Part shown: positions 1 through 10,136 of the stretch, one piece after another
Numbering within the stretch: position 1 is the stretch's first letter
Layout: each line of letters begins with the position of its first letter
Source: Bondarzewia mesenterica
Taxonomy: Eukaryota; Basidiomycota; Agaricomycetes; Russulales; Bondarzewiaceae
Length of the DNA stretch: 21,853 nucleotides
Direction of reading: 5' to 3'
NCBI GenBank assembly: GCA_004802705.1
Contig: SGPL01000546.1
Coordinates: 1-21,853 of the forward strand
The notes under the pieces: generated by a model
Databases searched by the model: none
What the model saw: the letters and a program-made list of their open reading frames with translations, nothing else
Told to the model about the DNA's origin: nothing
Position numbers and translations under genes: made by a program

Positions 1-309
1 TCGGTGATGTACTTGTTGACCGTTGACTCCGAAGTCGATGCTTGCGTTCGGTAGAGAGTAGGCTCCTGATCGATACTATTTGTAGTTTGTCGTGTGGCAT
101 GTATTTGATCTTCGCGCGCACGCATCGAACACTATCGTGCATGCCCTTCTTGCATTGAAGTCGAACCAACAATTTGCACCTTGGGCCGCACGATGGCTGC
201 CCGTTGTCGTCATAAAAATGGAGACCAGTTTTTAAACGTCGAACGTTCAGACCTTCTGTTCTCACTTGTTCTCAGACAGAGAAAAGGGTGCCCTCCGACA
301 TTCAAAAAT
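1..309. other. Intergenic, no gene seen
   Basis: No convincing coding region, and the short open frames lack splice-compatible extensions. The run of five A at 304-308 reads as five T on the minus strand just past the tRNA-Glu 3' end and fits an RNA polymerase III terminator for that gene. Nothing else was recognised. Confidence 0.5.
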
Positions 310-397
310 TCGGATACGGGGAATCGAACCCCGAGCTGCCGCGCACGTGAACTACGATATTGAGAGGCGGCAATGTTAGCCGTTACACCATATCCGA
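310..397 (-). tRNA. tRNA-Glu (anticodon CTC), intron-containing
   Basis: Minus-strand cloverleaf. The acceptor stem is a perfect 7-bp pairing of TCGGATA (391-397 on plus as its complement) with TATCCGA. The T arm is CGGGG-TTCGATT-CCCCG, which also holds the polymerase III B box. The anticodon stem is GCCGC/GCGGC around the loop CTCTCAC, giving anticodon CTC (362-364) and hence Glu. The stem closes only if a 17-nt intron (344-360) is removed immediately 3' of position 37, the canonical site for eukaryotic tRNA introns. The mature body is 71 nt before CCA addition. A TTTTT terminator lies one base beyond the 3' end. Isotype and intron are read directly from pairing; no covariance model was run. 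Confidence 0.93.
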
Positions 398-720
398 TAG
401 GCATTTGCTACCGAAAGATATATATGTATTTCGCAGAAGAACTGTCCGAATCGGCTGCAAATAGTCCGCGCCTGTGAACGTTTGAACGTGGACTGGCCTT
501 ACGCCGACCTCCATTCTTGCGGTATGCGCTTCCCATCCAGCTCCATGCCTCTGTGCATCTTATCGAGAGAGATGGGCCGGGAAACGAAGGGCGGTAACAA
601 GAGTCTGTTACCCTCTTTTACCCAACTTTTACCCGTAAATATTAATCTAGAGTGCAAGGGGACTGATGCCCGTCCTAACAGTAACACTAACAGACTCTGA
701 CAGACAGACTTTTGATAGTT
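398..720. other. Intergenic between tRNA and amylase
   Basis: No gene is recognised. Short frames on both strands have no family resemblance, and the long minus-strand frame across 499-1224 is the antisense shadow of the amylase 5' end. The tRNA and the amylase are divergently transcribed, so this stretch contains the upstream flanks of both. Confidence 0.45.
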
Positions 721-861
721 CCAATCACGGCCACCCTCCGCCCAAAAAATCCCAGCCCAAAACTCTGAACATGCACGGAACCACCCTAGTTCTCTTTCCT
801 CCTTACCTCCATCTCCTCCGTACCCGCATCCCCTTCTACCTCCCGTTACCACCCTCCCACC
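721..861 (+). promoter_or_regulatory. Probable alpha-amylase promoter / 5' UTR
   Basis: A CCAAT pentamer lies at 721-725, about 140 bp before the amylase ATG, followed by a strongly C/T-rich tract (about 785-860), the usual fungal pyrimidine stretch near transcription starts. The ATG sits in the context CACCATG. There is no clear TATA box. CCAAT boxes bind the HAP complex and are known to matter in some fungal amylase promoters; its use here is inference. Confidence 0.4.
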
Positions 862-3346
862 ATGATGTTCACGATGCAGGCATCTCGTCTCTCCCTCACC
901 GCCACGCTCCTTTCCCTCGCCACCTCTGCGCTCGCCGCCGACAAACTTGCTATCGCCCAGATGTTCGAATGGGACTGGAACAGCGTCGCCACCGAGTGCA
1001 CCCAGTCCCTCGGCCCCTCCGGCTTCGGCTTCGTTCAAGGTACGTCCCCATCCTCCCAGACATCCCGCCTCCATGACCATGACCGTGTCTTGTTCGCAGT
1101 GAGCCCGCCGCAGGAACACACATCCGGAACGCAGTGGTACACCGATTATCAACCCGTGTCCTACCAGATCATCTCCAAGCGCGGCGACCGCACCCAATTC
1201 GCCAACATGGTCAAGACCTGCCACACCGCGGGCGTGCAGGTCATCGCTGGTGCGCGCCCTTCTTCCTCTCCCGCCTCTCTTCTCTCGCGTTCCGTCATCT
1301 CATGCTCGCGCTTAAATTGAACTCGGGCAGACACAATATTCAACCATATGACTGGTGTCGACGGCGGGACGGGTGTTGCCGGGACGTCGTTCACGCATTT
1401 CACGTACGGCAGCCTGTATAACAACGACAGTTTCCACCACTGCACCCTCGAGCCTGACGGCCAGATTCATAATTACACGAACCGATTGGAAGTGCAGACA
1501 TGCATGCTCACTAACCTTGCGGAGTGCGTACTCACTCTCACTTCCCCTCTAGATGCGGACTGACTTTTTTTGTCTTTTGACGGGGCGCGTGTGCTGGTAT
1601 TTGTGTGTATGTGGTTGGGTGATTCGTAAAGTCTCGCGACGGACACGTCGGACGTACAATCGAAGCTCGCAGCGTACGCCAATGATCTCTTTTCTCTGGG
1701 CGTCGACGGCCTCCGCCTGGACGCCGCGAAGAGTACGTCTCTCCACCGCCATTTCCGAAAACTCACATTCGTGTTCTACGAACGTGAGAGCTCATTGCTT
1801 TTGCGTCCGCCGCACCAGATATCGCTGCGTCGGACATCAAAAATATCACGACACTCTTCAGCAAGCAGCCATACATCACGCAGGAAGTCATCTGGGGCCC
1901 CGGCGAGCCGATCCAACCTACCGAGTATGTCGGCATAGGTGCGTCCCATCTCCCTCTCCCTCTCCACCACTCCTTGTTGACCTCGATCGAATTTTTCTAG
2001 GAAACGTACAAGAGTAAGTGCGCCTCTCCTCTCAACCAATCCTCTTCCTTAAGAACTCCCATTTGCTGATCCTCGCTCTTCGTGAACGACAAGGTTCCGG
2101 TATACAACTGCGCTGATGACCGCGTTCCTGGGCTTTTCGAACAATATCTCGAGTCTGCAGAACCTTGATAGCCTCGGTCTGTAATCCCTTCTTCTCCCTT
2201 CTCCATCTCTCCTCCTACATTTACTCTCCTAAACGAGACTTTCTGAACATCGACCTTTTCCTGTTTCGTAGGTTGGGTCCCAAGCGAATCGGCAAACGTC
2301 TTCGTCGCGAACCACGACACCGAACGCGTGAGCTCTTTCCCCTCCCCTCACCATTCTTCCTTTCCCTTGCTCAATTGTCATACATTCAAAAAGGCGGGCG
2401 ACTCCCTGAACTACACCTCCCCTTCTAACACCTACACCAANGCGCTCATCTTCTCCCTCGCACACCCCTACGGTCGTCCGACGGTGCTCTCGAGCTACAA
2501 GTATTCAGACCAGAACGATGGCGCGCCCAACAACGGTTCGTCTCCCCTCCTTTCCTTTTCTGAATCCCTTGCGCTAAAACCCCTTCTCATTTCTTCCTCT
2601 CTTCTATAGGCTCGGGGACCTGTGGCGGTTCGAGCAACTGGCTCTGCCAACACCGCGACACGTCCGTCGTCGCCATGGTCGGCTTCCGCAATGCCGTCGG
2701 CAACGCGTCGCTGTCTAACTGGGTCGCGCCTCAGGAACAGCAGATCGCGTTTGGAAGAGGTGAGCGCTCGACAAATTCCCCCCTCTACATTCAAACCTCT
2801 CTTTCTCTTTCTTTCTTTACAAAAAAAAACTTTTTTTCCCTTCATTCTTTTCATGATACATCCATATCCTCCCTTGCTCTCTCGGTTCGCTATTCGCTGA
2901 CTCAAAACACGAATTCAGGCTCTGCCGGTTTCGTCGCGATCAACAACGTCGACTCGACATGGTCTTCCAAGTTCAACACCTCGCTTCCGGACGGAACATA
3001 CTGCGACGTCCTGGGCGGCCAGTCTTCCAAAGGAAAGTGCTCCGGGTCCAAGTACGTCTGTCGCTCTCGTCCCCTCCTTTCTTTCTCTCCTCTCCTCTCC
3101 TACCCTCATCCCATCACCCCATTTCTTTTCCCCCATTCATTCCCCACCCGCTGACCCCCCTCGCTTCGCAGGTACGATGTGACGAACGGGTCTTTCAACG
3201 CCACGATCCCGTCGCGCAGTGCCCTTGCCCTTCACACCGGCGCGACCCCGACCTCCGCCGCGCACCGCATCGCCGGTGCCGCTTCGATTCACAGTGCCGT
3301 CCTTTGGTCCCTCGCCGTCGCCGCTGCTGTCGCGTTTGCCCTCTGA
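862..3346 (+). CDS. Secreted, GPI-anchored GH13 alpha-amylase, 12 exons
   Basis: Endo-acting alpha-1,4-glucan hydrolase. Exons, all GT-AG and in phase: 862-1039, 1100-1249, 1331-1523, 1632-1732, 1819-1938, 2001-2013, 2094-2176, 2272-2327, 2394-2535, 2610-2759, 2919-3051, 3172-3346, giving 497 aa. Residues 1-25 are a signal peptide ending ALA|AD. The GH13 conserved regions are present: I, DTIFNH at 110-115; II, GLRLDAAK with nucleophile D204; III, QEVIWG with acid/base E230; IV, NHDTER with D295. The segment around VSPPQEH resembles actinobacterial and animal-type amylases (probably subfamily GH13_32). The last ~22 residues are hydrophobic after a small-residue stretch, suggesting a GPI signal and a cell-surface enzyme. 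No starch-binding module is seen. Oddities: region II ends KN rather than the usual KH (N208, codon split by intron 4), there is a 13-nt exon 6, and N at 2441 leaves one residue (N or K) undetermined. Confidence 0.95.
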
Positions 3347-4213
3347 TCGCGTTTGACTCTTTGTCCGAATAGACTCTTATCCCTGTTCGTTCATTTTGTT
3401 TCGTCCTTTTACTTCACTTGTTCGTTTCAACTTCCCTTCAGGATAACTGTCGCGCTCGCCCCGTCGTTTCGTTGCGGTTTTTTCCATCTTTTGTTTTGTG
3501 GACGGACATGGACTTGTTTCGAACTTCGTATAAGTAAGTAGAAATTACGCACACAAGCATGACAGACGAACGCGTTGGATCGACTGACTATCTTCACTAT
3601 TACCACGAACATACTACGTACAGTACATTTCTAATTACCTTGGACCAGACCGACCCAATCACCATGCGCCCGATCCCGCAGGAGGCGTCTCTTTCATGGA
3701 GACGCGCGTCGGGCAAGGTTCAATGTAAGTACTTGGTTGTAGGGTGGTTTTTGTTGTTCGACTGTCTGCCCAAAATCCATGATGGTGTATTTCTTTGCGT
3801 CTACCGACATACCTTTAAGAAGTTGACGTTCTGCCTCCGGGGGTCGACCGATAATTTGATTACATAATTTATTGTTCGCGGAGTTGTTGAGTTGTCATCC
3901 GGTAGCGGCCTCGGATGTTTCAGCACTCAACTCACTCCTCGTCGTCGATATATGCCATACATATGACCTGCGTGCACGGAATTTCTGAACGACGATGACG
4001 AACTATTCCCTTTTTTTCCCTCCTTTGGTGAGATTCCAGTGACCAGAAAGGCTGTACAGACATAGCGCTAGCATCACAGCCTAGAGCTTCGCTAAATGTC
4101 GAGTCGCGGCGGAATGGCATCATGATCAAGGAACTCGTTACTCCCATCAATGTGAGGCTCATTTGGTTCCATCATTATCACTGACCTCCGGATGGGAGAG
4201 GACGCCTCGAGGG
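3347..4213. other. Amylase 3' flank and intergenic spacer
   Basis: This contains the presumed amylase 3' UTR and the upstream region of the four-helix protein gene. A perfect 7-bp inverted repeat (GCGTCTC at 3685-3691, GAGACGC at 3699-3705, 7-nt loop) is followed by a GTAAGT donor-like site at about 3725, but no gene can be built around it with confidence. Nothing else was recognised. Confidence 0.4.
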
Positions 4214-4220
4214 TATATAA
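4214..4220 (+). promoter_or_regulatory. TATA box
   Basis: The sequence TATATAA is a strong TATA match 231 bp before the ATG of the four-helix membrane protein gene. Transcription would start near 4245, followed by a C/T-rich leader of about 200 nt. Assignment to this gene is by orientation and proximity; no other gene starts nearby. Confidence 0.55.
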
Positions 4221-4450
4221 GATGACATTTTTGCGGCGGTGCGACCCCTTAGGCTGCGCCTCCTTCGATTCGACGACGACCATCTCTTCGCAATTCTTTC
4301 TTTTTCCTCGTTCTTTTATCTCTTTCTTTCGTGTCTCGTTTATTTGAACAACGACGAAAAAAACGCTTTTGTTTGTGGTATCTCTCACGCGCGAATCCTC
4401 AAATTAATCTTGAGTCTGTGCTTGCACGCGTATAATATTGACGGTATACG

Positions 4451-5401
4451 ATGGGTTACGTCCGATCACGCAAGTTTTGCTGCTGTCTGCCGGTCAGACT
4501 TGGCGTATTCGTCATGTCCATCTTTGGAATTCTGGGGGGCGGCGCCATCGCCATTGCCGGGTGGTATCAGACGCGACACATTAGTGAGTCGGATGTTCAC
4601 TCTTCTTCAAGACATCTCGTCTGCAGTAAAACATTCTGAAATACTGACATGTATCTGTCATTCTGATTTTTGAAAGAGGATCTACATTTGACGAAGCGCA
4701 ATGAGGTCTCGCTTTATGTCGCATCCGTCGCGTACACCCTCCTCGCCATCATCTCGCTCTTCGGGTACGTACCCATCTCCCCTCTTCCCATATATATGTA
4801 TTACCCAACTCCCTTCGCCTTCCTCCTCTCTCCAGTTTGCTCGGAGTGATCATCAAGAGGAAAAGCTTCGTGTCGATGTACTCGCTTCTCGTCTGGATGC
4901 ACCTGGGCTTCAACGTCGGCACCGGCGCATATTTCATCTACACGCTCTTCCACAAGTCCGGCGATCAGGACGTGAACAGCTGTGCGGGGGATAATAGCAG
5001 CAACTTTGACCGCGAGGCGTGCGAGAAGGGCTTTGAAATTGGTCGTGGCATCCTCGTCGCCGTCTACGTCGTATTCTGGCTCATCGAACTCTGTGCGTCC
5101 CCACCCCACCCCTCTTTTCCCTCAAAAAGCACTGTTTGTGGTTATGTTGAGAGTTTGAGCGCGTGCTGATCCGTTTTTTTTTTTGCGTCGTGCAGGGGGA
5201 TGCTTGATTGTCTCGGACTACGTCGGCCAACTCGAAGAGGAAGAAGCTACGGAGTGGCCCAAAGCCGCCACCCTCGCGTCCGCATCCGCATCCGCACCTC
5301 CGCCCCAGATGGCGACGACGTACAATTATGGCGCGCAGTACGCGTTCGCCACGCCCGATAATTCGTACAGCAACAATGCCGCGGCGCATAGTAACGTCTG
5401 A
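4451..5401 (+). CDS. Four-helix integral membrane protein (agaricomycete orphan family)
   Basis: Exons 4451-4583, 4677-4764, 4836-5092 and 5196-5401 join in frame through GT-AG introns to a 227-aa protein. A cysteine cluster, FCCCLPVR (residues 9-16), precedes helix 1 (about 17-38). Helices 2 (about 55-80), 3 (about 86-112) and 4 (about 144-167) follow. The 2-3 connection is short and basic (KRK), and the 3-4 loop is about 30 residues with two Cys that could form a disulfide. The tail of about 60 residues has an acidic patch (LEEEEA), an Ala/Ser run encoded by a small TCCGCA repeat, and Tyr/Asn-rich low complexity. The overall shape is tetraspan-like, but the CCG motif of true tetraspanins is absent. 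I recognise the pattern as a recurrent uncharacterised family in mushroom genomes; function is unknown. The CCC motif next to the membrane could be palmitoylated (inference). Confidence 0.88.
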
Positions 5402-6138
5402 GTGCGAAGGGGTCAGGCTTTATGCGTGGGCTGGACAAGTATGATGCGGTAGCATAGGATAGGGATTGCACGGGAGTGTGCGCGGGCGGAATTATTTGTT
5501 CGTTTTCGAGTATCGTGAGTGCGGTAGAAAGACGTTCAAGAAAGTTGTGAAATTTGGCTCGGATCGGATGTCCGGAGGAAGGTTGATAATGGGGATGGAG
5601 GTGTGATTGGTACGATCTCCCTGATTTGGGGTAAGGTATATCGATCTCAGCAGAGTGACCTCGACCATGGCGAATGCGAGCATTGGAAAGGATTCTGGGA
5701 ATGGAGTGTCTCGCAAATGAAATCCTTGGAGACCAACCACGTTTCCTTATTTTAAGGAGGGTCAATCATACTGTACCTTGTGTACAGACCACACAATTCA
5801 CGACGCAATCAACATTCAAAGAAAAAACTCATGCCTCGGTGTTCTACAGCGATTCCTTGGTATTACACGTATATATAAAGTTACAAAAGAGCCCGCCTTG
5901 AGTTTCCGTCGAAGCATCCCAAAGATCCTCCCTAACCTTGTTCGTCCACTCAACTTCCTACATAGAAAATACACACAAACACCATAGTCTGCTCTTCGAA
6001 TAAAGTGAAAAACGAAATAAGGGGCCGGCCCGACGCGCAGCGAGCTCAACCGCAACACATCGAAGAAGAAGATACGAATGTATATCATATCCACACCAGA
6101 TGGAATCAACGCCCTCGTCTTGTCCCCGAGAAAAATGT
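5402..6138. other. Convergent 3' flanks, no gene seen
   Basis: This lies between the plus-strand four-helix protein gene and the minus-strand single-pass membrane protein gene, so both 3' UTRs probably fall here. AATAAA-like sequence near 5998-6003 is in the plus sense. Frames on either strand (for example the complement of 5247-5765) show no domain or plausible splicing. Confidence 0.45.
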
Positions 6139-6762
6139 CTAAGACAGCGGCGGGCTGAGATATCCGCCCTCAAATGTGAACTTGACGCTGCGCCGCGGCA
6201 CGCGACGGGCGGGGTCGTACGACGGGCTGGGGAGCGTGAGTGCGATGATGGGCAGTGCGGCGGGGTCGTCGCGCGGAGCGAACTGATCCGTCGATGTCAC
6301 CGACGCGATCCGCGCCTGGATGCTCGCTGGTCGCCCGACGATGAGAGGGGCGGGCGTGTTGGAGCGGTGCGCGGGCAGCCTTCCCTGTGCGAGACGCGGC
6401 CGTATATGTGGGTGAGGGGGCCGGGGGTAGCTTGAGCGTGGATGGGTGGAATTTGAATGATGACCGCGGCCGGGCTTCTCGCTGGGAGAGGCGTGTGCGG
6501 GGAGTAGAGATTGTGGATCAGAGACAACGGAATCGGTGGAGGAAGACGCCCGACTGGACGCTCGTGAGACGCATTTTGGCTCGGAGAACACTTGCACATC
6601 ATTGCGCATCCCGAACCCGCGACGGCGGCGGCGACACAGGAAGAGTCCGACACTGAGGATACTGGAGGATAGGACGAGCACAGTGAATGCGAGGCCGATG
6701 TAGGAAAGTGTGGAGGATGAGCGTGTGGACGAGAGGACTGCCGGCGTCGAGAGGGGTGCCAT
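6139..6762 (-). CDS. Single-pass membrane protein, Ser/Thr-rich ectodomain, unknown function
   Basis: An intronless frame of 207 aa; the ATG has a good context (CACCATGG on the minus strand). Residues 1-19 are short and Ser/Thr-rich. Residues about 20-43 form a hydrophobic helix, followed at once by five Arg, which predicts a cytosolic C-terminus. The roughly 155-residue tail is Ser/Pro/Arg-rich, with SRASSRASSS, a PHPHIRP stretch and a C-terminal block RRSVKFTFEGGYLSP. That block is the best preserved part in the decayed paralogue at 11613-12486, which argues it was under constraint. The layout (short mucin-like outside, one helix, polybasic juxtamembrane, long disordered tail) resembles basidiomycete surface or sensor proteins with a SKG6/AXL2-type transmembrane domain, but no family can be named. 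Confidence 0.72.
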   Translation of the reverse strand: MAPLSTPAVLSSTRSSSTLSYIGLAFTVLVLSSSILSVGLFLCRRRRRGFGMRNDVQVFSEPKCVSRASSRASSSTDSVVSDPQSLLPAHASPSEKPGRGHHSNSTHPRSSYPRPPHPHIRPRLAQGRLPAHRSNTPAPLIVGRPASIQARIASVTSTDQFAPRDDPAALPIIALTLPSPSYDPARRVPRRSVKFTFEGGYLSPPLS

Positions 6763-7613
6763 GGTGATGGGATGGTGTTGCAGGGCGACGGAGAGGCTCT
6801 GCTGCTGTAGCGTAGTAGCATGGCGGTTCTATAGCATCCATTGGCAGCTCGCACGGGCTGGGAAGACTGGATTTACCATTCTTCTCGCCTTCCGGAATGG
6901 TTTCCGACTGTTGATATCGGATGGATTGGGTTGGGATTTGCAATGAGGCGCATGAAGGTAAGTTGGAGTATATGGAAGGACGAGTCGTAGCACGAATAAC
7001 GGTAAGAATCTGCACTACTCACGATACTAAGCATGCGGGTTCATGTTAAATCAGACATTCAGTGCAATGCCTTAAACACTCAGCCTCATCAATAAGATCT
7101 GGTAACGTAGGCTGGGTGCGCAGAAGACGCCCAAATCAGATGCATCTCTTGAAAAAATCAGGCTGGAGATTTAGCACGCACGATGAACACAAAATATGTC
7201 CCCAGTAATCTAGTACTTACTCCAAGTCAACTTGGAAGCCTTTGCTTGACATATAGGCTTGTATCCTGGTCAATTCGTCCATTCTTCGGCCGCGAGAATT
7301 GAAACTTGGATGCCATCTTCGGCAGTACTTATCTGTGATACAACATTTTATCACCGGGTAGACTCGAAGACGAGCAAGAATTGCGCTGGAGCGCTGGAGC
7401 TTGAAAGGTCTCCTCCAAGCCTCCTACCATATCCGGTTTATTTGGCTCGGGTACATCCATAATCTCCCTGCGGCCCGGCCCGGAGGCAGAGCAGCCACTT
7501 GCCAACGTTTCAATTTCAACCTTCGTGTCTCAGGATCGAGCTCCTGTCTGACCCCAGCGCGAATTTTCTTTTCCATATACAAAACCCTGTGATGATTTTC
7601 AGTGTAAGTTTCC
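6763..7613. other. Upstream flank of the single-pass protein gene; absent from the second copy
   Basis: No gene is recognised. Similarity to the second copy stops at 6808 and resumes near 7614. The roughly 805 bp between them have no counterpart at 12.53 kb, so they were either inserted here or deleted there. No terminal inverted repeats were found at the two breakpoints by eye. Confidence 0.45.
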
Positions 7614-7728
7614 GTTTTACTGGTTTGTCTCAGATATGTTCTTCCAGATGCCTCGGATAGCATTGCAACTATCTTGTCCCAGAGACCAGCTCGATACAGC
7701 ATCAGAGATCGTCTCAGAGATAGGTTTT
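7614..7728. repeat. Duplicated block, copy A
   Basis: About 115 bp align with 12537-12647 at roughly 80 percent identity by eye. Shared stretches include TTTGTCTCA, TAGCATTGCAAC, CTTGTCCCAGA and CCAGCTCGAT. In copy B it directly abuts the end of the gene duplication; here it is separated by about 805 bp. A minus-strand open frame (7424-7732) crosses the block but is not conserved in copy B. Confidence 0.7.
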
Positions 7729-7880
7729 CCACTACTTACCCGCACAGACCTCCAAATTTAACGTTCGTTAGATTACAATGCGGACGGATAGGTTTTATTT
7801 GGGTCCGTCGCACCTAAATATTTCGCGTCTCCATCAAGTTTGTTGGACACTCTCTGCTCTCTGTACTCATCTTTCAGCGA

Positions 7881-8475
7881 TCCGGCTCTGCATGCGACAT
7901 TTTCGGAGTGTTCTTCAAGAATGACCAGCGGATGGAAAGCGGTTATGTGGACAAAACTACTTTCTGACGCTCATTTTGTATGTGACATCTGACAGCATGT
8001 ACAGGGGGCCTCGCTCATCCCGATTCTGGTCAAGTCCTGCGAGGACTTTTCCGCGAAGGGACCTCTTCACCATCTCACCCGTTCGACGCCGCCGGGCCAG
8101 GTGCAGTATCTCATCCTCTCACGTCTATATCGTATACTTCTGATTTCCTTGAAGAACCTTGTAGGATCTCGACCATTTCAAGTATGCCGTCCAAAATCCG
8201 CATACTGAAGTTTCGTCGTATCCTAACACTTCGTATCATACGATTAACTAACGGGGCATCAAGACCTGTGGCTGTGAACTGAAGTTCCTCGCCTTCTGAC
8301 AGACATCATGATCTTTAATGTACACCGTTTCGCCGACGCTAAAAAGTATCAGAGTATGTCAGCCATGGTGACGCTAATCTGTAGGTCCCGGAAATCTATG
8401 TTCTTAATGAGGAAATTTTTGATGTGCGTGGAGCACGCTGCGCTCTTTACCTTCGTGTGAAATCCGTCAAAACCG
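7881..8475 (+). other. Coding-like fragments, probable decayed gene
   Basis: Several consecutive plus-strand stretches read like exons but do not join cleanly: 7881-7967 (contains FGVFFKNDQRMESGYVDK, then a stop), 7996-8100 (contains ASLIPILVKSCEDFSAKG, ending at a GT site), 8165-8251 (starts DLDHFKYAVQNPHTE after a TAG acceptor), 8293-8352 (contains DIMIFNVHRFADAKKYQ) and 8385-8475 (contains EIYVLNEEIFDVRGARCALY, ending at GT). Phases agree for 8100|8165 (64-bp intron), but other junctions need very short introns or frame changes. I do not recognise the family. A decayed multi-exon gene is the best guess; chance open frames remain possible. Confidence 0.3.
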
Positions 8476-8672
8476 GTACAGTGTCAATAATTCTCCAAAC
8501 ATGGGTTTCCCATTGCTAAAATCGCAGAGGCTGTGGACAGCGGTTTAGTATGACTATTTAATCGCTGGCCATTCAGGTGTCTTGAATCTCGAGACTTGCC
8601 GCATGCTCGAGCAGCTTGATTCACCTAGAAATTGTCTGCCTCGCTCATCCAGCCGCACCGAACACCTTCGCA

Positions 8673-10136
8673 ATGTCGTCCGACTCTCTGCCATTGTCTA
8701 TTGCTATCTTCGTTGCACTTTCCCCCGTCCAAGAAGACATCATCTCCCTAGCTTTCGAGACCGGATTCTACAGTGAGCATATAGATGCTACAGAGTCCAT
8801 CATCAGTCTCGAGCTTTCTGGCTGACTGACTGACTTGTCAGGTCTGTGTGCTGCCTTCTTCGCTCTTTCCACTTACCTTCTTGCGTGAGTCAGAATAACG
8901 TGGCACGAATCTATTGTTAATGGGACTCCAGTTGTAAGGGGTTCAATTCCAGAACGAACCTGACGCTGTGGCTTGTGACCGTCATTATGTTTCTGGTCTC
9001 TACTTGTCACTATGCGTTGAGCTGGGTGACTGCGTATTCCGATGTCCTGTCTGATTTACAATTTCTGGTTGACGAAGTCTTGGATTCCTACCCCTCTATA
9101 CCTGATAACCCTGATGACTCTGTCGTGTTCCAGCGAGTGTCGGAAGTGCAGATATACTTGCCCATTATCAATGTTGGTCGGTTTCTGCCCAATCTGGATT
9201 TGCCTAGTAATGACTCACACGACACTTTCAGTACATCCTCAGCGATGCGGTGCTTCTCTGGAGGGCATGGGTTCTGTGGGATCGAAATATCAAGGTCATG
9301 ATTGTTCCTGCTTTGATGTGGTTTATAACGGCTGGTTAGTGGGGTTTTTCACTTGTCTCTTCTCAGAGACTATCCATATTTACAATTTGCATTAGTTGCT
9401 GCGTTTGTCAGTGTAGGATTGCTGAGAATGGGCTATGCCACTATTTCTGCGATTATTGCTTCTACATTGCCATTGGTCACGAACATAGTCGCTACGTCAC
9501 TCATCGCATTTAAGGCCTGGTAAGCTTGGATGATTCACAGATTATTTTTGTGACTGATGTCGATTTTTTTTTTCCAGGAAATATAGTCGGTCAATCAAGG
9601 CATTCCTTGGCAACAGTTCGGCACCCAAGATCAGGGCTGGAGCTGTTCTCGCGCTCCTAGTCGAGTCCGGTTTCCTGTACTGCGCGATCTGGGTGAGTGA
9701 TGATGTCTTTCACAAGAAGATGTGCTCAAGTCTGCATGCCGTAGATCGCGTATGTCATTAGTCGATTTTCCTCGGTCGGCCCCTTATTTAAAGACATAAT
9801 GCAAGCCATCATAGTTCAAATTTCAGTGAGGTTATACCCACCGCTGTTCTGGATGACGCTTACAAATTTGCACAGGGCAGCTATCCCACTGTGGTCATCG
9901 TCCTAGTTGCCCTTCAAAAGACAGCCTGGGACATGACAGCGAGCATCGAAGGCGTACAGAGTGTATTTCAGGTGGCAACCCGTCCTCCGCCTGCAATTCG
10001 CTTTTCCCTGTCGATGAACGACCAACCCAATCACTCCCCCATAGTTCAGATTGGGTTCAATCCTCCTGTGACAACACATGACGATGATGGTTGCAAGGAG
10101 ATTGCAGGCGCGCGGGAGGAGAGCGGAATCGTTTGA
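8673..10136 (+). CDS. Seven-helix integral membrane protein (agaricomycete orphan family), 8 exons
   Basis: Exons 8673-8772, 8842-8884, 8953-9172, 9232-9334, 9417-9519, 9578-9692, 9745-9825 and 9876-10136 keep frame through seven GT-AG introns and give 341 aa. Helices fall at about 33-50, 52-75, 122-140, 145-163, 167-190, 207-228 and 257-275. The motif YILSDAVLLWRAWVLW in helix 3 and the YPTVVIVLV segment in the last helix are hallmarks I associate with a large, uncharacterised family of seven-helix proteins expanded in mushroom fungi. The loop between helices 2 and 3 is acidic (VDEVLDSYP, DNPDDS), and the cytosolic tail of about 65 residues is hydrophilic. Receptor-like topology is seen; a signalling role is only inference. 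All splice sites are standard and no lesion is visible, so the gene looks functional although it is surrounded by debris. Confidence 0.88.

Noticed and set aside
499..1224. 241-codon minus-strand frame
   Set aside because: It overlaps the amylase promoter and first exons in antisense; composition is Gly/Arg/Glu-rich as expected for the complement of a C/T-rich promoter, with no domain.
3664..3725. Plus-strand ATG followed by a 20-codon stretch and a GTAAGT donor
   Set aside because: Splicing to a CAG near 3923 gives only about 41 residues with no family resemblance, and the hairpin in the stretch may be chance.
5247..5765. 172-codon minus-strand frame
   Set aside because: It overlaps the last exon of the four-helix protein in antisense and contains no recognisable domain.
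6297..6854. 185-codon minus-strand frame in another phase over the single-pass protein gene
   Set aside because: It has no transmembrane or domain logic; the alternative frame has a good start context, a clear helix and a conserved C-terminus in the paralogue.
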